A program made the translations under genes and the position numbers. Of a stretch of DNA of 64,000 nucleotides, positions 17,552 to 26,735 are shown in pieces. Under the pieces are notes generated by a model. That model was not told where the DNA came from and ran no database searches. It worked only from the letters and a program-made list of their open reading frames with translations. The stretch comes from Chordicoccus furentiruminis (GTDB lineage Bacteria; Bacillota; Clostridia; Lachnospirales; Lachnospiraceae), in the NCBI RefSeq assembly GCF_019355395.1, contig NZ_CP048829.1:1-64000 (forward strand). Direction: 5' to 3'. How positions within the stretch are numbered: the first letter of the stretch is position 1; the number at the start of each line of letters is the position of its first letter.

Positions 17552-18388
17552 ATGGATATCCGATGGATCGACGAGAAACACAGAGGCATGGCATTTCACA
17601 GAGACGGCCGTCTTCTCTGGCTTTCCGTGCCGGCCTATGACACAATTCCCTGGCTGGCCAACGGCTTCTCCACCCGTTTCGGAGGCGTGAGCACCGGCGA
17701 CGCTGCGTCGCTCAACTTCGACTTCAAGAGAGATACCAATCCGGAAAATGTCAGAGAGAATACACGCCGGTTCGCCTCCGCGGTTGGCGTGACGCCGGAG
17801 AGCGTCGTCTGCACCGACCAGACGCACACGGCGCGTGTGATCCGCGTGACGGTAGAGGACCGCGGAAAAGGCGTGTTCCGCGAGCTGACATGGCATGACG
17901 TAGACGGCTTGATCACGAATGAGCCGGATGTGGCGCTTACCGTGCATACCGCCGACTGTGCGCCGGTTTATCTCGTTGATCCGGTCCGCCGGGCTGTCGG
18001 GCTGGTGCACTCCGGCTGGCGCGGCACGGCCGCCGGCATCGGACGCGCCGCCGTGGAACAGATGAGAGCCGCCTTCGGCACAAGCCCGTCCGACCTGATC
18101 TGCGCCATCGGCCCCTGCATCGCAGCCGACTGCTACGAGGTGAGTGCGGATGTCGCCGCCCAGTTTCCGCCGTCCGTATCCCGGCGGAAGGAGAACGGAA
18201 AGTATATGCTGGATCTGATGGCCGCCAACCGCGAGGTGCTCACCGGGGCCGGCGTGCCCCGGGACCGGATCTTCATGCCGAATCTCTGCACCTGCTGCAA
18301 CCCCGATCTTTTCTTCTCGCACCGGGCTTCACACGGCCGGCGCGGCGTTCTCTGCGCGCTGCTCGCGATCCGTCCGTCCGTCGGTTGA
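17552..18388 (+). CDS. pgeF: Laccase-domain (YfiH/PgeF) purine or peptidoglycan-editing protein
   Basis: 278 residues with the conserved metal and active-site blocks FSTRFGGVS, TDQTHTA, VHTADCAPV, LVHSGWRGTAAGI and GPCIAADCYEV. YfiH-family enzymes act as purine nucleoside phosphorylases/adenosine deaminases, and E. coli PgeF corrects peptidoglycan precursors carrying serine. Cytoplasmic. Ribosome site AAAGGAG upstream. The promoter of leuS overlaps its stop codon. Confidence 0.88.
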   Translation: MDIRWIDEKHRGMAFHRDGRLLWLSVPAYDTIPWLANGFSTRFGGVSTGDAASLNFDFKRDTNPENVRENTRRFASAVGVTPESVVCTDQTHTARVIRVTVEDRGKGVFRELTWHDVDGLITNEPDVALTVHTADCAPVYLVDPVRRAVGLVHSGWRGTAAGIGRAAVEQMRAAFGTSPSDLICAIGPCIAADCYEVSADVAAQFPPSVSRRKENGKYMLDLMAANREVLTGAGVPRDRIFMPNLCTCCNPDLFFSHRASHGRRGVLCALLAIRPSVG

Positions 18389-18413
18389 CAAACAGACTCC
18401 GGAAACATAGAAT
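18385..18413 (+). promoter_or_regulatory. Sigma-A promoter of leuS
   Basis: Perfect TTGACA at 18385-18390, overlapping the pgeF stop, and TAGAAT at 18408-18413, spacer 17. The leader to the leuS ATG is only about 35 bases, too short for a T-box. Confidence 0.8.
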
Positions 18414-18453
18414 AAGACAGATTTGACAGTTTGCTAAATGAGGAGGCAATCGC

Positions 18454-20877
18454 ATGGCAGTTCCTTACAATCATCTCGAAATCGAGAGCAAGTGGAGCAG
18501 GCGGTGGGAAGAGCACCCCATCAATATCAATGACGGGAAAAAGCCGAAATACTACTGCCTGGACATGTTTCCGTATCCGTCCGGCGCCGGGCTTCATGTG
18601 GGGCACTGGAGAGGCTACGTGATCTCCGATGTGTGGGCGAGATATAAGATGATGGACGGCGGTCACTACGTCATCCACCCGATGGGATGGGACGCGTTCG
18701 GACTGCCTGCTGAGAACTACGCCATCAAAACCGGTCAGCATCCGTCGATTTCCACCGAGAACAACATCCGGAATATCCGCCGCCAGATCAAACAGATCGG
18801 GGCGGTCCGCGACTGGGACATGGAGCTCAACACGACAGACCCGAAGTTCTACAAGTGGACCCAGTGGATCTTCGTGCAGATGTTCAGGCACGGACTTGCC
18901 TATGAAAAGAAGATGCCGCTCAACTGGTGCCCGCACTGCAAGGCGGTTCTCGCCAACGAGGAAGTCGTGGACGGAAAGTGCGAGCGCTGCGGCAGCGAGG
19001 TGACGAAGAAAAATCTCCGTCAGTGGATGCTGAAGATCACCGCCTACGCGGACAGACTGCTCGACGGACTGGAAACGCTGGACTGGCCCGAAAAGGTCAA
19101 GAAGATGCAGACTGACTGGATCGGCCGTTCCTACGGCGCCGAGGTTGACTTTCCCGTCGACGGCTCGGACGAGAAGATCACGGTCTACACGACACGCCCG
19201 GATACCCTCTGGGGCGCCACGTTTATGGTGCTCTCGCCGGAGCATCCGCTGGCGAAAAAGCTGGCATCTCCGGAGCAGGCGGATGCCGTGGAGGCTTACT
19301 GCCAGTATGCCTCCGGCCGTTCCAATGTAGAGCGTGTCCAGAACAAGGAGAAGACCGGCGTCTTCACCGGCGCATACGCTGTCAACCCGCTGAATCACAG
19401 GAAAGTGCCGATCTGGCTGTCGGACTACGTGCTGGCGGACTACGGCACAGGCGCGATTATGTGCGTGCCCGCACATGATGACCGCGACTTTGAGTTCGCG
19501 AAAAAATTCGGCCTTCCGATCATCCAGGTCATCGCGAAGGACGGAAAGGAAATCCCGGACATGCAGGAGGCTTATACCGAGGCTTCCGGCACCATGATCA
19601 ATTCCGGCGACTGGAATGGAATGGAGTCTTCCGTTCTCAAACAGGAAGCGCCGATGATCATCGAGAAGATGGGGATCGGGCGGAAGACCGTCAACTATAA
19701 GCTCCGCGACTGGGTTTTCTCTCGCCAGCGCTACTGGGGCGAGCCGATTCCGATCATCCACTGCCCGAAGTGCGGGGCTGTGCCCGTTCCGGAGGATCAG
19801 CTTCCGGTTCTGCTTCCTGACGTGGAGTCCTATCAGCCGACGGACACCGGCGAGTCGCCGCTCGCGGCGATTTCCCGCTGGGTCAACACCACCTGCCCGT
19901 GCTGCGGCGGTCCGGCGAAGCGGGAAACGAACACGATGCCGCAGTGGGCGGGATCGTCCTGGTATTTCCTCCGGTATGTGGACGTCCACAATGACAAAGA
20001 GCTGGTGAGCCGGGAGAAGGCGGACAAGTATCTTCCGGTGGACATGTACATCGGAGGCGTGGAGCATGCGGTGCTGCATCTTCTGTACTCCCGTTTCTAC
20101 ACGAAGTTCCTTCATGACATCGGCGTCATCGACTTCGATGAGCCGTTCCAGCGTCTGTTCAATCAGGGCATGATCCTCGGACCCAAGGGCATCAAGATGT
20201 CCAAATCGCTTGGCAACGTCGTCTCCCCGGATGACATGGTGCGCGATTACGGCTGCGACTCGCTCCGGATCTATGAGCTTTTCATCGGACCGCCGGATCA
20301 GGACTCCGCGTGGGATGAGCGGGGGATCGACGGCGTCAACCGGTTCCTGAAGAAATTCTGGAATCTGGCTCTCGATTCGATTGATGCGGACGTAAAGGCG
20401 ACGCCGGAGATGATCCGGATTCGCCACAAGCTGGTTCAGGACATCACGATGCGTCTCAACCAGTTCGCGCTGAATACGGCGATCTCCAAGTTCATGGAGT
20501 ACAACAACCAGATGGCAAAAATCGCCCAGCAGACCGGCGGCATCGATAAGGAGACCATCGCAGTCTATGTGACGCTGCTGGCCCCCTTCGCTCCCCATAT
20601 CGCGGAGGAGATCTGGGAGCGGCTCGGACACACGGACTCGGTGTTCCATCAGCCCTGGCCCGAGGCGGACGCCCGTCTCGCGGCGGATGACGAGAAGGAG
20701 ATTCCGGTTCAGATGAACGGCAGGACGAGGGCTGTTGTCCGTCTCGCGGTGGACGCCGCGAAAGATGAGGCACTCGCGGCGGGAAGGGATGCACTGAAGG
20801 ACCGACTGGACGGCGTTCAGCTTGTGAAGGAAATCTACGTACCGGGCCGCATCATCAATTTTGTCGTAAGAAAATAA
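18454..20877 (+). CDS. leuS: Leucyl-tRNA synthetase
   Basis: 807 residues. Class I signatures: HIGH-type GLHVGHWRGY, and KMSKS exact in GIKMSKSLGN. The CP1 editing domain (TTRPDTLWGATFMVLSPEHP region) and two zinc-binding pairs (CPHCKAVLANEE...CERCG and CPCCGG) are visible, as is the C-terminal anticodon-binding helical domain. Attaches leucine to tRNA-Leu. Ribosome site TGAGGAGG. Unusually for a Gram-positive synthetase there is no T-box leader. Ends in a strong terminator facing rqcH. Confidence 0.97.
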   Translation: MAVPYNHLEIESKWSRRWEEHPININDGKKPKYYCLDMFPYPSGAGLHVGHWRGYVISDVWARYKMMDGGHYVIHPMGWDAFGLPAENYAIKTGQHPSISTENNIRNIRRQIKQIGAVRDWDMELNTTDPKFYKWTQWIFVQMFRHGLAYEKKMPLNWCPHCKAVLANEEVVDGKCERCGSEVTKKNLRQWMLKITAYADRLLDGLETLDWPEKVKKMQTDWIGRSYGAEVDFPVDGSDEKITVYTTRPDTLWGATFMVLSPEHPLAKKLASPEQADAVEAYCQYASGRSNVERVQNKEKTGVFTGAYAVNPLNHRKVPIWLSDYVLADYGTGAIMCVPAHDDRDFEFAKKFGLPIIQVIAKDGKEIPDMQEAYTEASGTMINSGDWNGMESSVLKQEAPMIIEKMGIGRKTVNYKLRDWVFSRQRYWGEPIPIIHCPKCGAVPVPEDQLPVLLPDVESYQPTDTGESPLAAISRWVNTTCPCCGGPAKRETNTMPQWAGSSWYFLRYVDVHNDKELVSREKADKYLPVDMYIGGVEHAVLHLLYSRFYTKFLHDIGVIDFDEPFQRLFNQGMILGPKGIKMSKSLGNVVSPDDMVRDYGCDSLRIYELFIGPPDQDSAWDERGIDGVNRFLKKFWNLALDSIDADVKATPEMIRIRHKLVQDITMRLNQFALNTAISKFMEYNNQMAKIAQQTGGIDKETIAVYVTLLAPFAPHIAEEIWERLGHTDSVFHQPWPEADARLAADDEKEIPVQMNGRTRAVVRLAVDAAKDEALAAGRDALKDRLDGVQLVKEIYVPGRIINFVVRK

Positions 20878-20912
20878 GAAACACGCGCCGGCGTGAACCG
20901 GCGGGCAAAAGG

Positions 20913-20944
20913 AAAGACGGATCCGATGAGCGGTCCGTCTTTTT
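20913..20944 (+). terminator. Terminator between convergent leuS and rqcH
   Basis: Twelve-pair stem (20913-20925 with 20931-20942, one bulged T), loop ATGAG, followed on the plus strand by T residues to 20944. The minus strand also has a T-rich exit, so it may serve both genes. Confidence 0.85.
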
Positions 20945-20970
20945 CTTATCCGTATCCTGATCCGATGTCT

Positions 20971-22758
20971 TCAGACGCGGTCGGCGCGCCGGATCCCCGA
21001 GATATCCGGCACCGCCATCAGGGAATAATTGGTATGGTAGATCACGAATCCCGGCTTCCCGCCGTTCTTCTTCTTAAGCTGCTTCCGTCTCGTGTAGTCG
21101 ACCTCCACCTTCGGCGCGTTCCGCTTCGACGAGTACCAGGCGGCCAGCGCGCCCGCTTCCTCGAACGTCCGGTCCGGCACTTCACGTCCGCCGCAGCGGA
21201 CGATCACATGACTTCCCGGCGCGTTCTTTGCGTGGAACCACCAGTCATTCCCGTTCGCGGTGCGGAAGGTCAGATCCTCGTTCTGATAATTGTTCCGGCC
21301 GACCAGCATCTCAAATCCGTCGGAGGAAACATAGGCGTAAGGCGCCGCCTTCGCCGCACGCTTCGCCCCTTTGGAGGAAGAGGAGCGGCTGTGAATAAAG
21401 CCATAGTCCGACAGCTCTCTTCGGATCTCCGACAGATCCGCCTCGCTCTCGGCCAGATCGATGGCAGTCAGAATGGATTCCAGCTGCTCCCGGTCGCCGG
21501 CCGTCTCCTCAAGCTGGTCCTTCATCGCCTCCTCTGTCCGCTTGAGTTTGTTGTAGCGCGCGAAGTAGTGCTGCGCGTTCCCGGAAACCGTCATCGTCGG
21601 ATCAAGCGGCACCGTGACCGGCTCGCCGGTGTAGTAATTCGTGCAGGTGAGTTCCCGGTCGCCTTCCTTCGCCCCGTATCCGTAGGTGTTCAGCATCTCT
21701 CCGTAGATCCGGTAGCGGTCCTTTTTCTCCGTGCTCTTCATCTGCTTCTGCTGGAGGATGAACTTCTTGTTCACGCGTTCGAGGGCAGTGGATGCGAGAT
21801 GACGGAGATCGGCCGACTTCTGACGCATCCGCGTTACCTGCTCCTTTGCGCCGTAGTAATCGAGGAGCATCCGGCTGACGCTGTCTTCCGTCCGCATGCT
21901 GAATCCCTCGTGCGCGTACATGCGGAGAGGCAGGACGCCGAATTCCTTCGGGACGCCGTTTTCCGCCACGATCGCCGGACGGAACACGCCGTTCTTCACA
22001 TCCGTCATACCTCTGACGAACGCCTCCGCCAGCCGTCCGCGCGTATCCTGATCAAGATCCGCCCAGCTCATCCGCGGATCGGCTTCCGCCTCATAGGCAA
22101 ATTCCTCGGCCTGAACGGGGGCGATGCCGGTGAACGCCTCCGTCAGCGCCTTCGTGATGCCCGCGGCCGTCTCCTCCATCCTGGCCGTGAAGATCCGGAC
22201 GGCTTCATCCTGCCCGGTCCGGTCCGACACGGCGCACTTCAGCGGGTCGGTCCGGCCGCGCTGGGCGGTGATGAACCAGTGCCTGCCGGGCAGAACCTCC
22301 CGCACCGAGCTCATGGAGGACGGCACGCGCCGGATACTGTCGATGATCGTATCGGTCTCATCGGTGAAGATCAGGTTGCTGTATTTCCCCATCAGCTCGA
22401 GGATGAGCTTTTTCTGCCGCAGGTCGCCGAGCTCGTCCCGATGCTCAATCCGGAGAATCACGATTCTCTCGAGACCCGGCTGGGTGATGCTGACAATGCG
22501 TCCGCCCTGAATATGCTTCCGGAGCAGCATGCAGAAATTCGGCGCCGTGATGGGCGCCTCCTTCTTTCCGTCCGCCAGATAGATCAGCGGAAGAGATGCG
22601 TTGGCGCTCAGAACGAGATAATACGTTTTTTTCTGATTCTTGATAAGAAGCTGCAGCTCGTCCTTCTCGGACTGGATGATCCGGCTGATGCCGCCGTCCG
22701 TCAGGGCGTCGGAGAGCTCTTTCACAACCGCTGCCGTGGTGATGCCGTCAAATGCCAT
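20971..22758 (-). CDS. rqcH: Ribosome quality control protein RqcH (NFACT family)
   Basis: 595 residues, the only clear minus-strand gene. N-terminal NFACT-N domain (MAFDGITTAAVVKEL), central coiled-coil (about 270-440), C-terminal NFACT-R domain (WWFHAKNAPGSHVIVR). RqcH binds 50S subunits with stalled peptidyl-tRNA and directs alanine tailing. The Bacillus residues D97-R98, needed for tRNA recruitment, read E97-R98 here, a conservative change. Older annotations call this family fibronectin-binding protein A. Ribosome site AAAGGAAGG and an extended -10 promoter lie upstream. A 653-codon open frame on the opposite strand is its shadow. Confidence 0.93.
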   Translation of the reverse strand: MAFDGITTAAVVKELSDALTDGGISRIIQSEKDELQLLIKNQKKTYYLVLSANASLPLIYLADGKKEAPITAPNFCMLLRKHIQGGRIVSITQPGLERIVILRIEHRDELGDLRQKKLILELMGKYSNLIFTDETDTIIDSIRRVPSSMSSVREVLPGRHWFITAQRGRTDPLKCAVSDRTGQDEAVRIFTARMEETAAGITKALTEAFTGIAPVQAEEFAYEAEADPRMSWADLDQDTRGRLAEAFVRGMTDVKNGVFRPAIVAENGVPKEFGVLPLRMYAHEGFSMRTEDSVSRMLLDYYGAKEQVTRMRQKSADLRHLASTALERVNKKFILQQKQMKSTEKKDRYRIYGEMLNTYGYGAKEGDRELTCTNYYTGEPVTVPLDPTMTVSGNAQHYFARYNKLKRTEEAMKDQLEETAGDREQLESILTAIDLAESEADLSEIRRELSDYGFIHSRSSSSKGAKRAAKAAPYAYVSSDGFEMLVGRNNYQNEDLTFRTANGNDWWFHAKNAPGSHVIVRCGGREVPDRTFEEAGALAAWYSSKRNAPKVEVDYTRRKQLKKKNGGKPGFVIYHTNYSLMAVPDISGIRRADRV

Positions 22759-22784
22759 AGATACCTTCCTTTCCGGGTCGACTC

Positions 22785-22793
22785 ATTATACCA
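22785..22793 (-). promoter_or_regulatory. Extended -10 promoter of rqcH
   Basis: On the minus strand TGG precedes a consensus TATAAT (22785-22790, TG at 22792-22793); no good -35 is seen, consistent with an extended -10 promoter. The leader is about 20 bases. Confidence 0.65.
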
Positions 22794-22828
22794 CAGGCAG
22801 TCCGTCCGCGCGCCGTTTTCACAGGCAA

Positions 22829-22857
22829 TTGACGGAGTACGGGAATTGCGCTAAGAT
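22829..22857 (+). promoter_or_regulatory. Promoter of the yicC-gmk-rpoZ unit
   Basis: TTGACG at 22829-22834 and TAAGAT at 22852-22857, spacer 17. It is divergent from the rqcH promoter, with about 40 bases between the two. Confidence 0.65.
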
Positions 22858-22902
22858 AATCTGGATTATCTGTGCGCAGCACAGACAGCAAGGAGAATTC
22901 CT

Positions 22903-23766
22903 ATGATTCGAAGCATGACAGGTTACGGACGGGCGGAAGCCGGCGGCTGCGCCGCGGAGATCCGCTCCGTGAACAACCGGTATCTTGATCTCACCGTTCA
23001 TCTTCCCCGGTCCCTGTCCTTCCTTGAGACAAGGATCCGCAGTCTCGTCAAAGAATCCGTCGGACGCGGCAAGGTGGATCTTTTTATCACCACGGACGGC
23101 AGCGCATCCGGCCAGGAACTGGTCTGCAACGAAGAACTCGCCGGATCCTATGTCAGCGCGATGCGCAGGATGGCCGGAGCCTTCGGTCTTCCGGACAATA
23201 TCCGCGTGACCGATCTTCTGAAGGCTTCCGACGTCTTCACGTTCCGTCCCGCCGGGACGGATGAGGAGACCGTCTGGTCCGGCCTCGCTCCTGTCCTTGA
23301 AGAGGCGGTCAGTGCCTTCAACGAGGCGAGAGAGGGCGAAGGGGAACGGCTGGCTTCCGATCTCGGATCCCGTCTTGACGAGCTGGCTTCTCTGACTGCT
23401 GCGGTCCGGGCTCACGAGCCGGAGATCCTCGACGCCTACCGCACCCGCCTGAAGACGACTCTTTCGGAGCTTCTTGACGGCCGCGGCGTGGAGGAATCCC
23501 AGATCGCGTCGGCCGCCGTCATCTACGCTGACAAAATCTGCACCGATGAGGAGACGGTCCGGCTCGAGAGCCACATCGCCCAGATGCGGGACGTACTGAC
23601 CAGGGGCGGCAGCGTCGGCCGCCGTCTGGATTTTCTGGCCCAGGAGATGAACCGTGAGGCGAACACCACACTCTCCAAGGCGGGCGATCTCGTCACGGCG
23701 GATCTCGGCATCGCGATGAAGACGGACATTGAAAAGATCCGCGAGCAGATACAGAATCTGGAATAA
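22903..23766 (+). CDS. yicC: YicC family endoribonuclease
   Basis: 287 residues beginning MIRSMTGYGRAEA, the YicC/YloC signature, and ending with the DUF1732 block VGRRLDFLAQEMNREANTTLSKAGD. Members are RNases acting on mRNA and small RNA. Upstream of gmk and rpoZ as in most Firmicutes. Ribosome site AAGGAG. Length is normal. Confidence 0.93.
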   Translation: MIRSMTGYGRAEAGGCAAEIRSVNNRYLDLTVHLPRSLSFLETRIRSLVKESVGRGKVDLFITTDGSASGQELVCNEELAGSYVSAMRRMAGAFGLPDNIRVTDLLKASDVFTFRPAGTDEETVWSGLAPVLEEAVSAFNEAREGEGERLASDLGSRLDELASLTAAVRAHEPEILDAYRTRLKTTLSELLDGRGVEESQIASAAVIYADKICTDEETVRLESHIAQMRDVLTRGGSVGRRLDFLAQEMNREANTTLSKAGDLVTADLGIAMKTDIEKIREQIQNLE

Positions 23767-23787
23767 GGAAAGGCAGGCGGCTGCATT

Positions 23788-24420
23788 TTGAAAAAGAAAG
23801 GAATTCTGATCGTCGTGTCCGGTTTCTCCGGATCGGGAAAAGGCACGCTGATGAAGCAGCTTCTGAAGGAATTCGAATGCTATGCGCTCTCGATCTCGGC
23901 GACCACGAGAGCTCCGAGAGAGGGAGAGGAAAACGGGCGCGACTATTTCTTCGTCACGAAGGACTGCTTCCGCCAGATGATCCGGGAGGGCGCGCTCTAT
24001 GAGTACGCCAGCTATCAGGACAATTACTACGGCACGCCGAGGCAGTATGTGGACGACCGGCTCGCGGAGGGAAAGGACGTGATCCTCGAAATCGACGTCC
24101 AGGGGGCGGAGAAGATCAAGCAGCGCTTCCCGGATACGGTTCTTGTTTTCGTCACGCCGCCCAGCGCGGAGGAGCTGCGGAGGAGACTGGTCGGCCGCGG
24201 CACCGAGACCATCGAGAAGATCAACGGCCGTCTCGCACGGGCAGTCGAGGAAGCGCGCTTCATGCCGTTCTATGATTATGTGCTGATCAACGATGATCTT
24301 GCGCTCTGCGTGAAGGAACTGCATTCGATCATCCGTTCGGAGCACATGAAGGCCAGACGAAGTCAGGAACTGATCATGACACTGACCGATGAACTCGCTC
24401 AGATTACGAAAGGAGAATGA
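23788..24420 (+). CDS. gmk: Guanylate kinase
   Basis: 210 residues starting at TTG 23788; no upstream ATG or GTG fits the family start KKGILIVVSGFSGSGKGT. The P-loop is GFSGSGKGT, followed by the GMP-binding block TTRAPREGEENGRDYFFV and EIDVQGAEKIK. Phosphorylates GMP and dGMP with ATP. Seven bases before the rpoZ start it ends with AAAGGAGAATGA, supplying the next ribosome site. Confidence 0.96.
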   Translation: MKKKGILIVVSGFSGSGKGTLMKQLLKEFECYALSISATTRAPREGEENGRDYFFVTKDCFRQMIREGALYEYASYQDNYYGTPRQYVDDRLAEGKDVILEIDVQGAEKIKQRFPDTVLVFVTPPSAEELRRRLVGRGTETIEKINGRLARAVEEARFMPFYDYVLINDDLALCVKELHSIIRSEHMKARRSQELIMTLTDELAQITKGE

Positions 24421-24426
24421 ACAACC

Positions 24427-24690
24427 ATGATGATGCATCCGTCCTACAGGGAAATGATGGAAGCCGTCAACGCAGACAGTGAGGACGACACGACACCGAT
24501 CGTATCGAGCCGCTACTCGATCGTGATGGCCACCGCCAAGCGTGCGCGCCAGATCGTGGACGGCGACGCGCCGCTGATCGATGACGCGGAGGGAAGAAAG
24601 CCTCTTTCCGTTGCGGTGGACGAGATTTATCAGGGCAAGGTCAAAATCCTTCCCGACGAGATTCCCGATGACATGGAAGACAAAAAATAA
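24427..24690 (+). CDS. rpoZ: RNA polymerase omega subunit
   Basis: 87 residues. The omega core SSRYSIVMATAKRARQIV and KPLSVAVDEIYQGKV is clear. It helps assemble beta-prime into RNA polymerase. The gmk-rpoZ pairing is conserved. An acidic C-terminal tail (DEIPDDMEDKK) is slightly longer than the minimum. Confidence 0.94.
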   Translation: MMMHPSYREMMEAVNADSEDDTTPIVSSRYSIVMATAKRARQIVDGDAPLIDDAEGRKPLSVAVDEIYQGKVKILPDEIPDDMEDKK

Positions 24691-24702
24691 CAAGGATAGT
24701 CT

Positions 24703-26040
24703 ATGAAGCTTTTCATGGTATCACTCGGCTGCGACAAGAATCTGGTGGATTCGGAGCGGATGCTGTCGCTTCTGGCCGACCACGGGTTTGAACTGACAGA
24801 CGATGAAAATGAGGCGGAAGTGGCAGTCGTCAACACCTGCTGCTTCATTGATGAGGCCAAGAAGGAGAGCATCGATCAGATCTTCGAGCTGGCGAATCTG
24901 AAAAAGACCGCCCGTCTCCGCGTGCTGGTGGCCGCCGGCTGCATGGCCCAGCGCTACCGGGACGAAATCCTGCAGGAAATTCCCGAGATTGACGCGATCG
25001 TCGGCACCACAGGGCTCGACGGGATCGCCGACGCGGTGGACGCGGCGCTGAGAGGACAGAAGAACGCGCATATTTCCGACATCAGCAAGGATCCGCCCCT
25101 CCGCCCCGGCCGCCGCGTCCTGACGACCGGCGGACATTTCGCCTACCTCAAGATCGCGGAAGGCTGCGACAAGCACTGCACCTACTGTGCGATCCCTTCT
25201 TTCCGCGGCGCCTACCGGAGTTTTCCCATGGAGGATCTGATCACGGAGGCGGAGGAGATTGCCTCCCGCGGAGTGAGAGAGCTGATCCTTGTAGCACAGG
25301 AGACGACGCTCTACGGAACGGATCTGACCGGCCGCCCGATCCTTCACGAGCTGCTGAAGCGGCTCTGCCGGATCGAAGGGATCGAATGGATCCGCATTCT
25401 CTACTGTTACCCGGAGGATATCTATCCTGAACTGATCGACGTGATGGCCTCGGAACCGAAGATCTGTCACTATCTGGATCTCCCGATCCAGAGCGGTTCC
25501 GACAGCGTGCTGAAAAGAATGAACCGGCACACAACCTCGGATGAGATACGCCGTCTGGTCGGCCGCCTGAGAGAACGGATGCCGGACATCGTGCTCCGGA
25601 CGACGCTGATCACCGGCTTTCCGGGCGAGACAGAGGAAGAGGCGGATGAGACGCTGGCCTTTGTCCGCGATATGAAGTTCGACCGTCTTGGAGTCTTCAT
25701 GTACTCAAGAGAAGAGGGAACGCCCGCGGCGCAGATGAAGCCTCAGCTCACAAAGGCGGTGAAGAAGCGGCGCATGGACGCGATTATGTCGCTTCAGCAG
25801 GGCATCTCCCTTGAAAAGAACATCGGACGGAAGGGTATGGAGCTGGATGTCTTCGTCGAAGGCTCGCTGCCTGAGGAGGACGGTCTTGTCTACGCCGGAC
25901 GCGGCTACGGCGACGCGCCGCAGGTGGATGGCTTTATCTTCTTCACCGCTCTCCGGGAGCACGTCACAGGCGACTTTGTCCGAGTCCGCGTGACGGAAGC
26001 GTCCGCCTATGACCTGAGAGGCGAAGAGATCGGATCATGA
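24703..26040 (+). CDS. rimO: Ribosomal protein uS12 methylthiotransferase RimO
   Basis: 445-residue radical-SAM methylthiotransferase: N-terminal UPF0004 domain (SLGCDKNLVDSERML; further Cys in NTCCFI and AAGCMA), radical SAM site GCDKHCTYCAIP, and C-terminal TRAM domain from about 375. The SLGCDKNLVDSE start and SFRGAYRS place it with RimO, not MiaB, which is present separately at 50236. It modifies Asp89 of ribosomal protein S12. Confidence 0.92.
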   Translation: MKLFMVSLGCDKNLVDSERMLSLLADHGFELTDDENEAEVAVVNTCCFIDEAKKESIDQIFELANLKKTARLRVLVAAGCMAQRYRDEILQEIPEIDAIVGTTGLDGIADAVDAALRGQKNAHISDISKDPPLRPGRRVLTTGGHFAYLKIAEGCDKHCTYCAIPSFRGAYRSFPMEDLITEAEEIASRGVRELILVAQETTLYGTDLTGRPILHELLKRLCRIEGIEWIRILYCYPEDIYPELIDVMASEPKICHYLDLPIQSGSDSVLKRMNRHTTSDEIRRLVGRLRERMPDIVLRTTLITGFPGETEEEADETLAFVRDMKFDRLGVFMYSREEGTPAAQMKPQLTKAVKKRRMDAIMSLQQGISLEKNIGRKGMELDVFVEGSLPEEDGLVYAGRGYGDAPQVDGFIFFTALREHVTGDFVRVRVTEASAYDLRGEEIGS

Positions 26041-26075
26041 CAAAAGACTGAAATGGCAGAGAGAAAGGAATAGAG

Positions 26076-26636
26076 ATGGAAACGCTGAAACAGATGAACC
26101 TCCCGAACAGACTGACCTGTCTCAGGATGGTCATGATCATCCCCTTCGTGATCGCGATGCTTGTCGGCCGCGCACAGGGCCCGTGGATGTGGACCGCGCT
26201 GATCCTGTTTGTCGGCGCATCCTTCACGGATATGCTCGACGGACGGATCGCCCGCTCGAGACATCTGATCACCGATTTCGGAAAATTCATGGATCCGCTG
26301 GCTGACAAGCTTCTTGTCTGCAGCGCGCTGATCTGTCTCATCGACCTGAACCGGATTCCGACCTGGGTCGTGATCATCATCATCGCGCGTGAATTCATCA
26401 TCAGCGGCTTCCGGCTGGTGGCTTCCGACAACGGTGTCGTGATCGCCGCCAGCTGGTGGGGAAAGACGAAGACGGTTTCCCAGATGGCGATGATCGTCCT
26501 TCTGATCATCAATTTTCCGTCCGGCCCGCTGTATGGGCTCGGACAGGTTCTGATCTATGCCGCCTGCGCGCTGACCGTCATCTCGCTGTGCGACTATCTC
26601 TGGAAAAACCGTCAGGTTCTGTCCATGCAGAAATGA
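26076..26636 (+). CDS. pgsA: Phosphatidylglycerophosphate synthase
   Basis: 186-residue membrane enzyme. The CDP-alcohol phosphatidyltransferase motif DMLDGRIARSRHLITDFG followed by KFMDPLADK keeps all three catalytic aspartates. Several hydrophobic segments follow. It joins glycerol-3-phosphate to CDP-diacylglycerol to start phosphatidylglycerol synthesis. It follows rimO by 35 bases, a frequent pairing in Clostridia. Confidence 0.94.
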   Translation: METLKQMNLPNRLTCLRMVMIIPFVIAMLVGRAQGPWMWTALILFVGASFTDMLDGRIARSRHLITDFGKFMDPLADKLLVCSALICLIDLNRIPTWVVIIIIAREFIISGFRLVASDNGVVIAASWWGKTKTVSQMAMIVLLIINFPSGPLYGLGQVLIYAACALTVISLCDYLWKNRQVLSMQK

Positions 26637-26658
26637 CGGATATCTTGCAGCCATGACA

Positions 26659-26692
26659 GCGGAGCGGGAGATGAACGGATCTCTCTCTCCGC
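26659..26692 (+). terminator. Terminator-like hairpin after pgsA
   Basis: Thirteen-pair stem (26659-26671 with 26680-26692, one mismatch and one G-T pair), loop of eight bases, followed by a weakly T-rich stretch CTTCGCTTTG. Probably ends or attenuates the yicC-pgsA transcript. Confidence 0.45.
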
Positions 26693-26735
26693 CTTCGCTT
26701 TGCCGCCACAACCTCATAAGAAAGGAAAACCGAAA

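Noticed and set aside
18133-20649. 838-codon open frame on the minus strand opposite leuS
   Set aside because: Antisense shadow of a GC-rich gene; the leuS protein is unmistakable and the shadow has no family features or ribosome site.
20893-22854. 653-codon plus-strand frame opposite rqcH
   Set aside because: Shadow of rqcH; the minus-strand protein has all NFACT domains, a ribosome site and a promoter.
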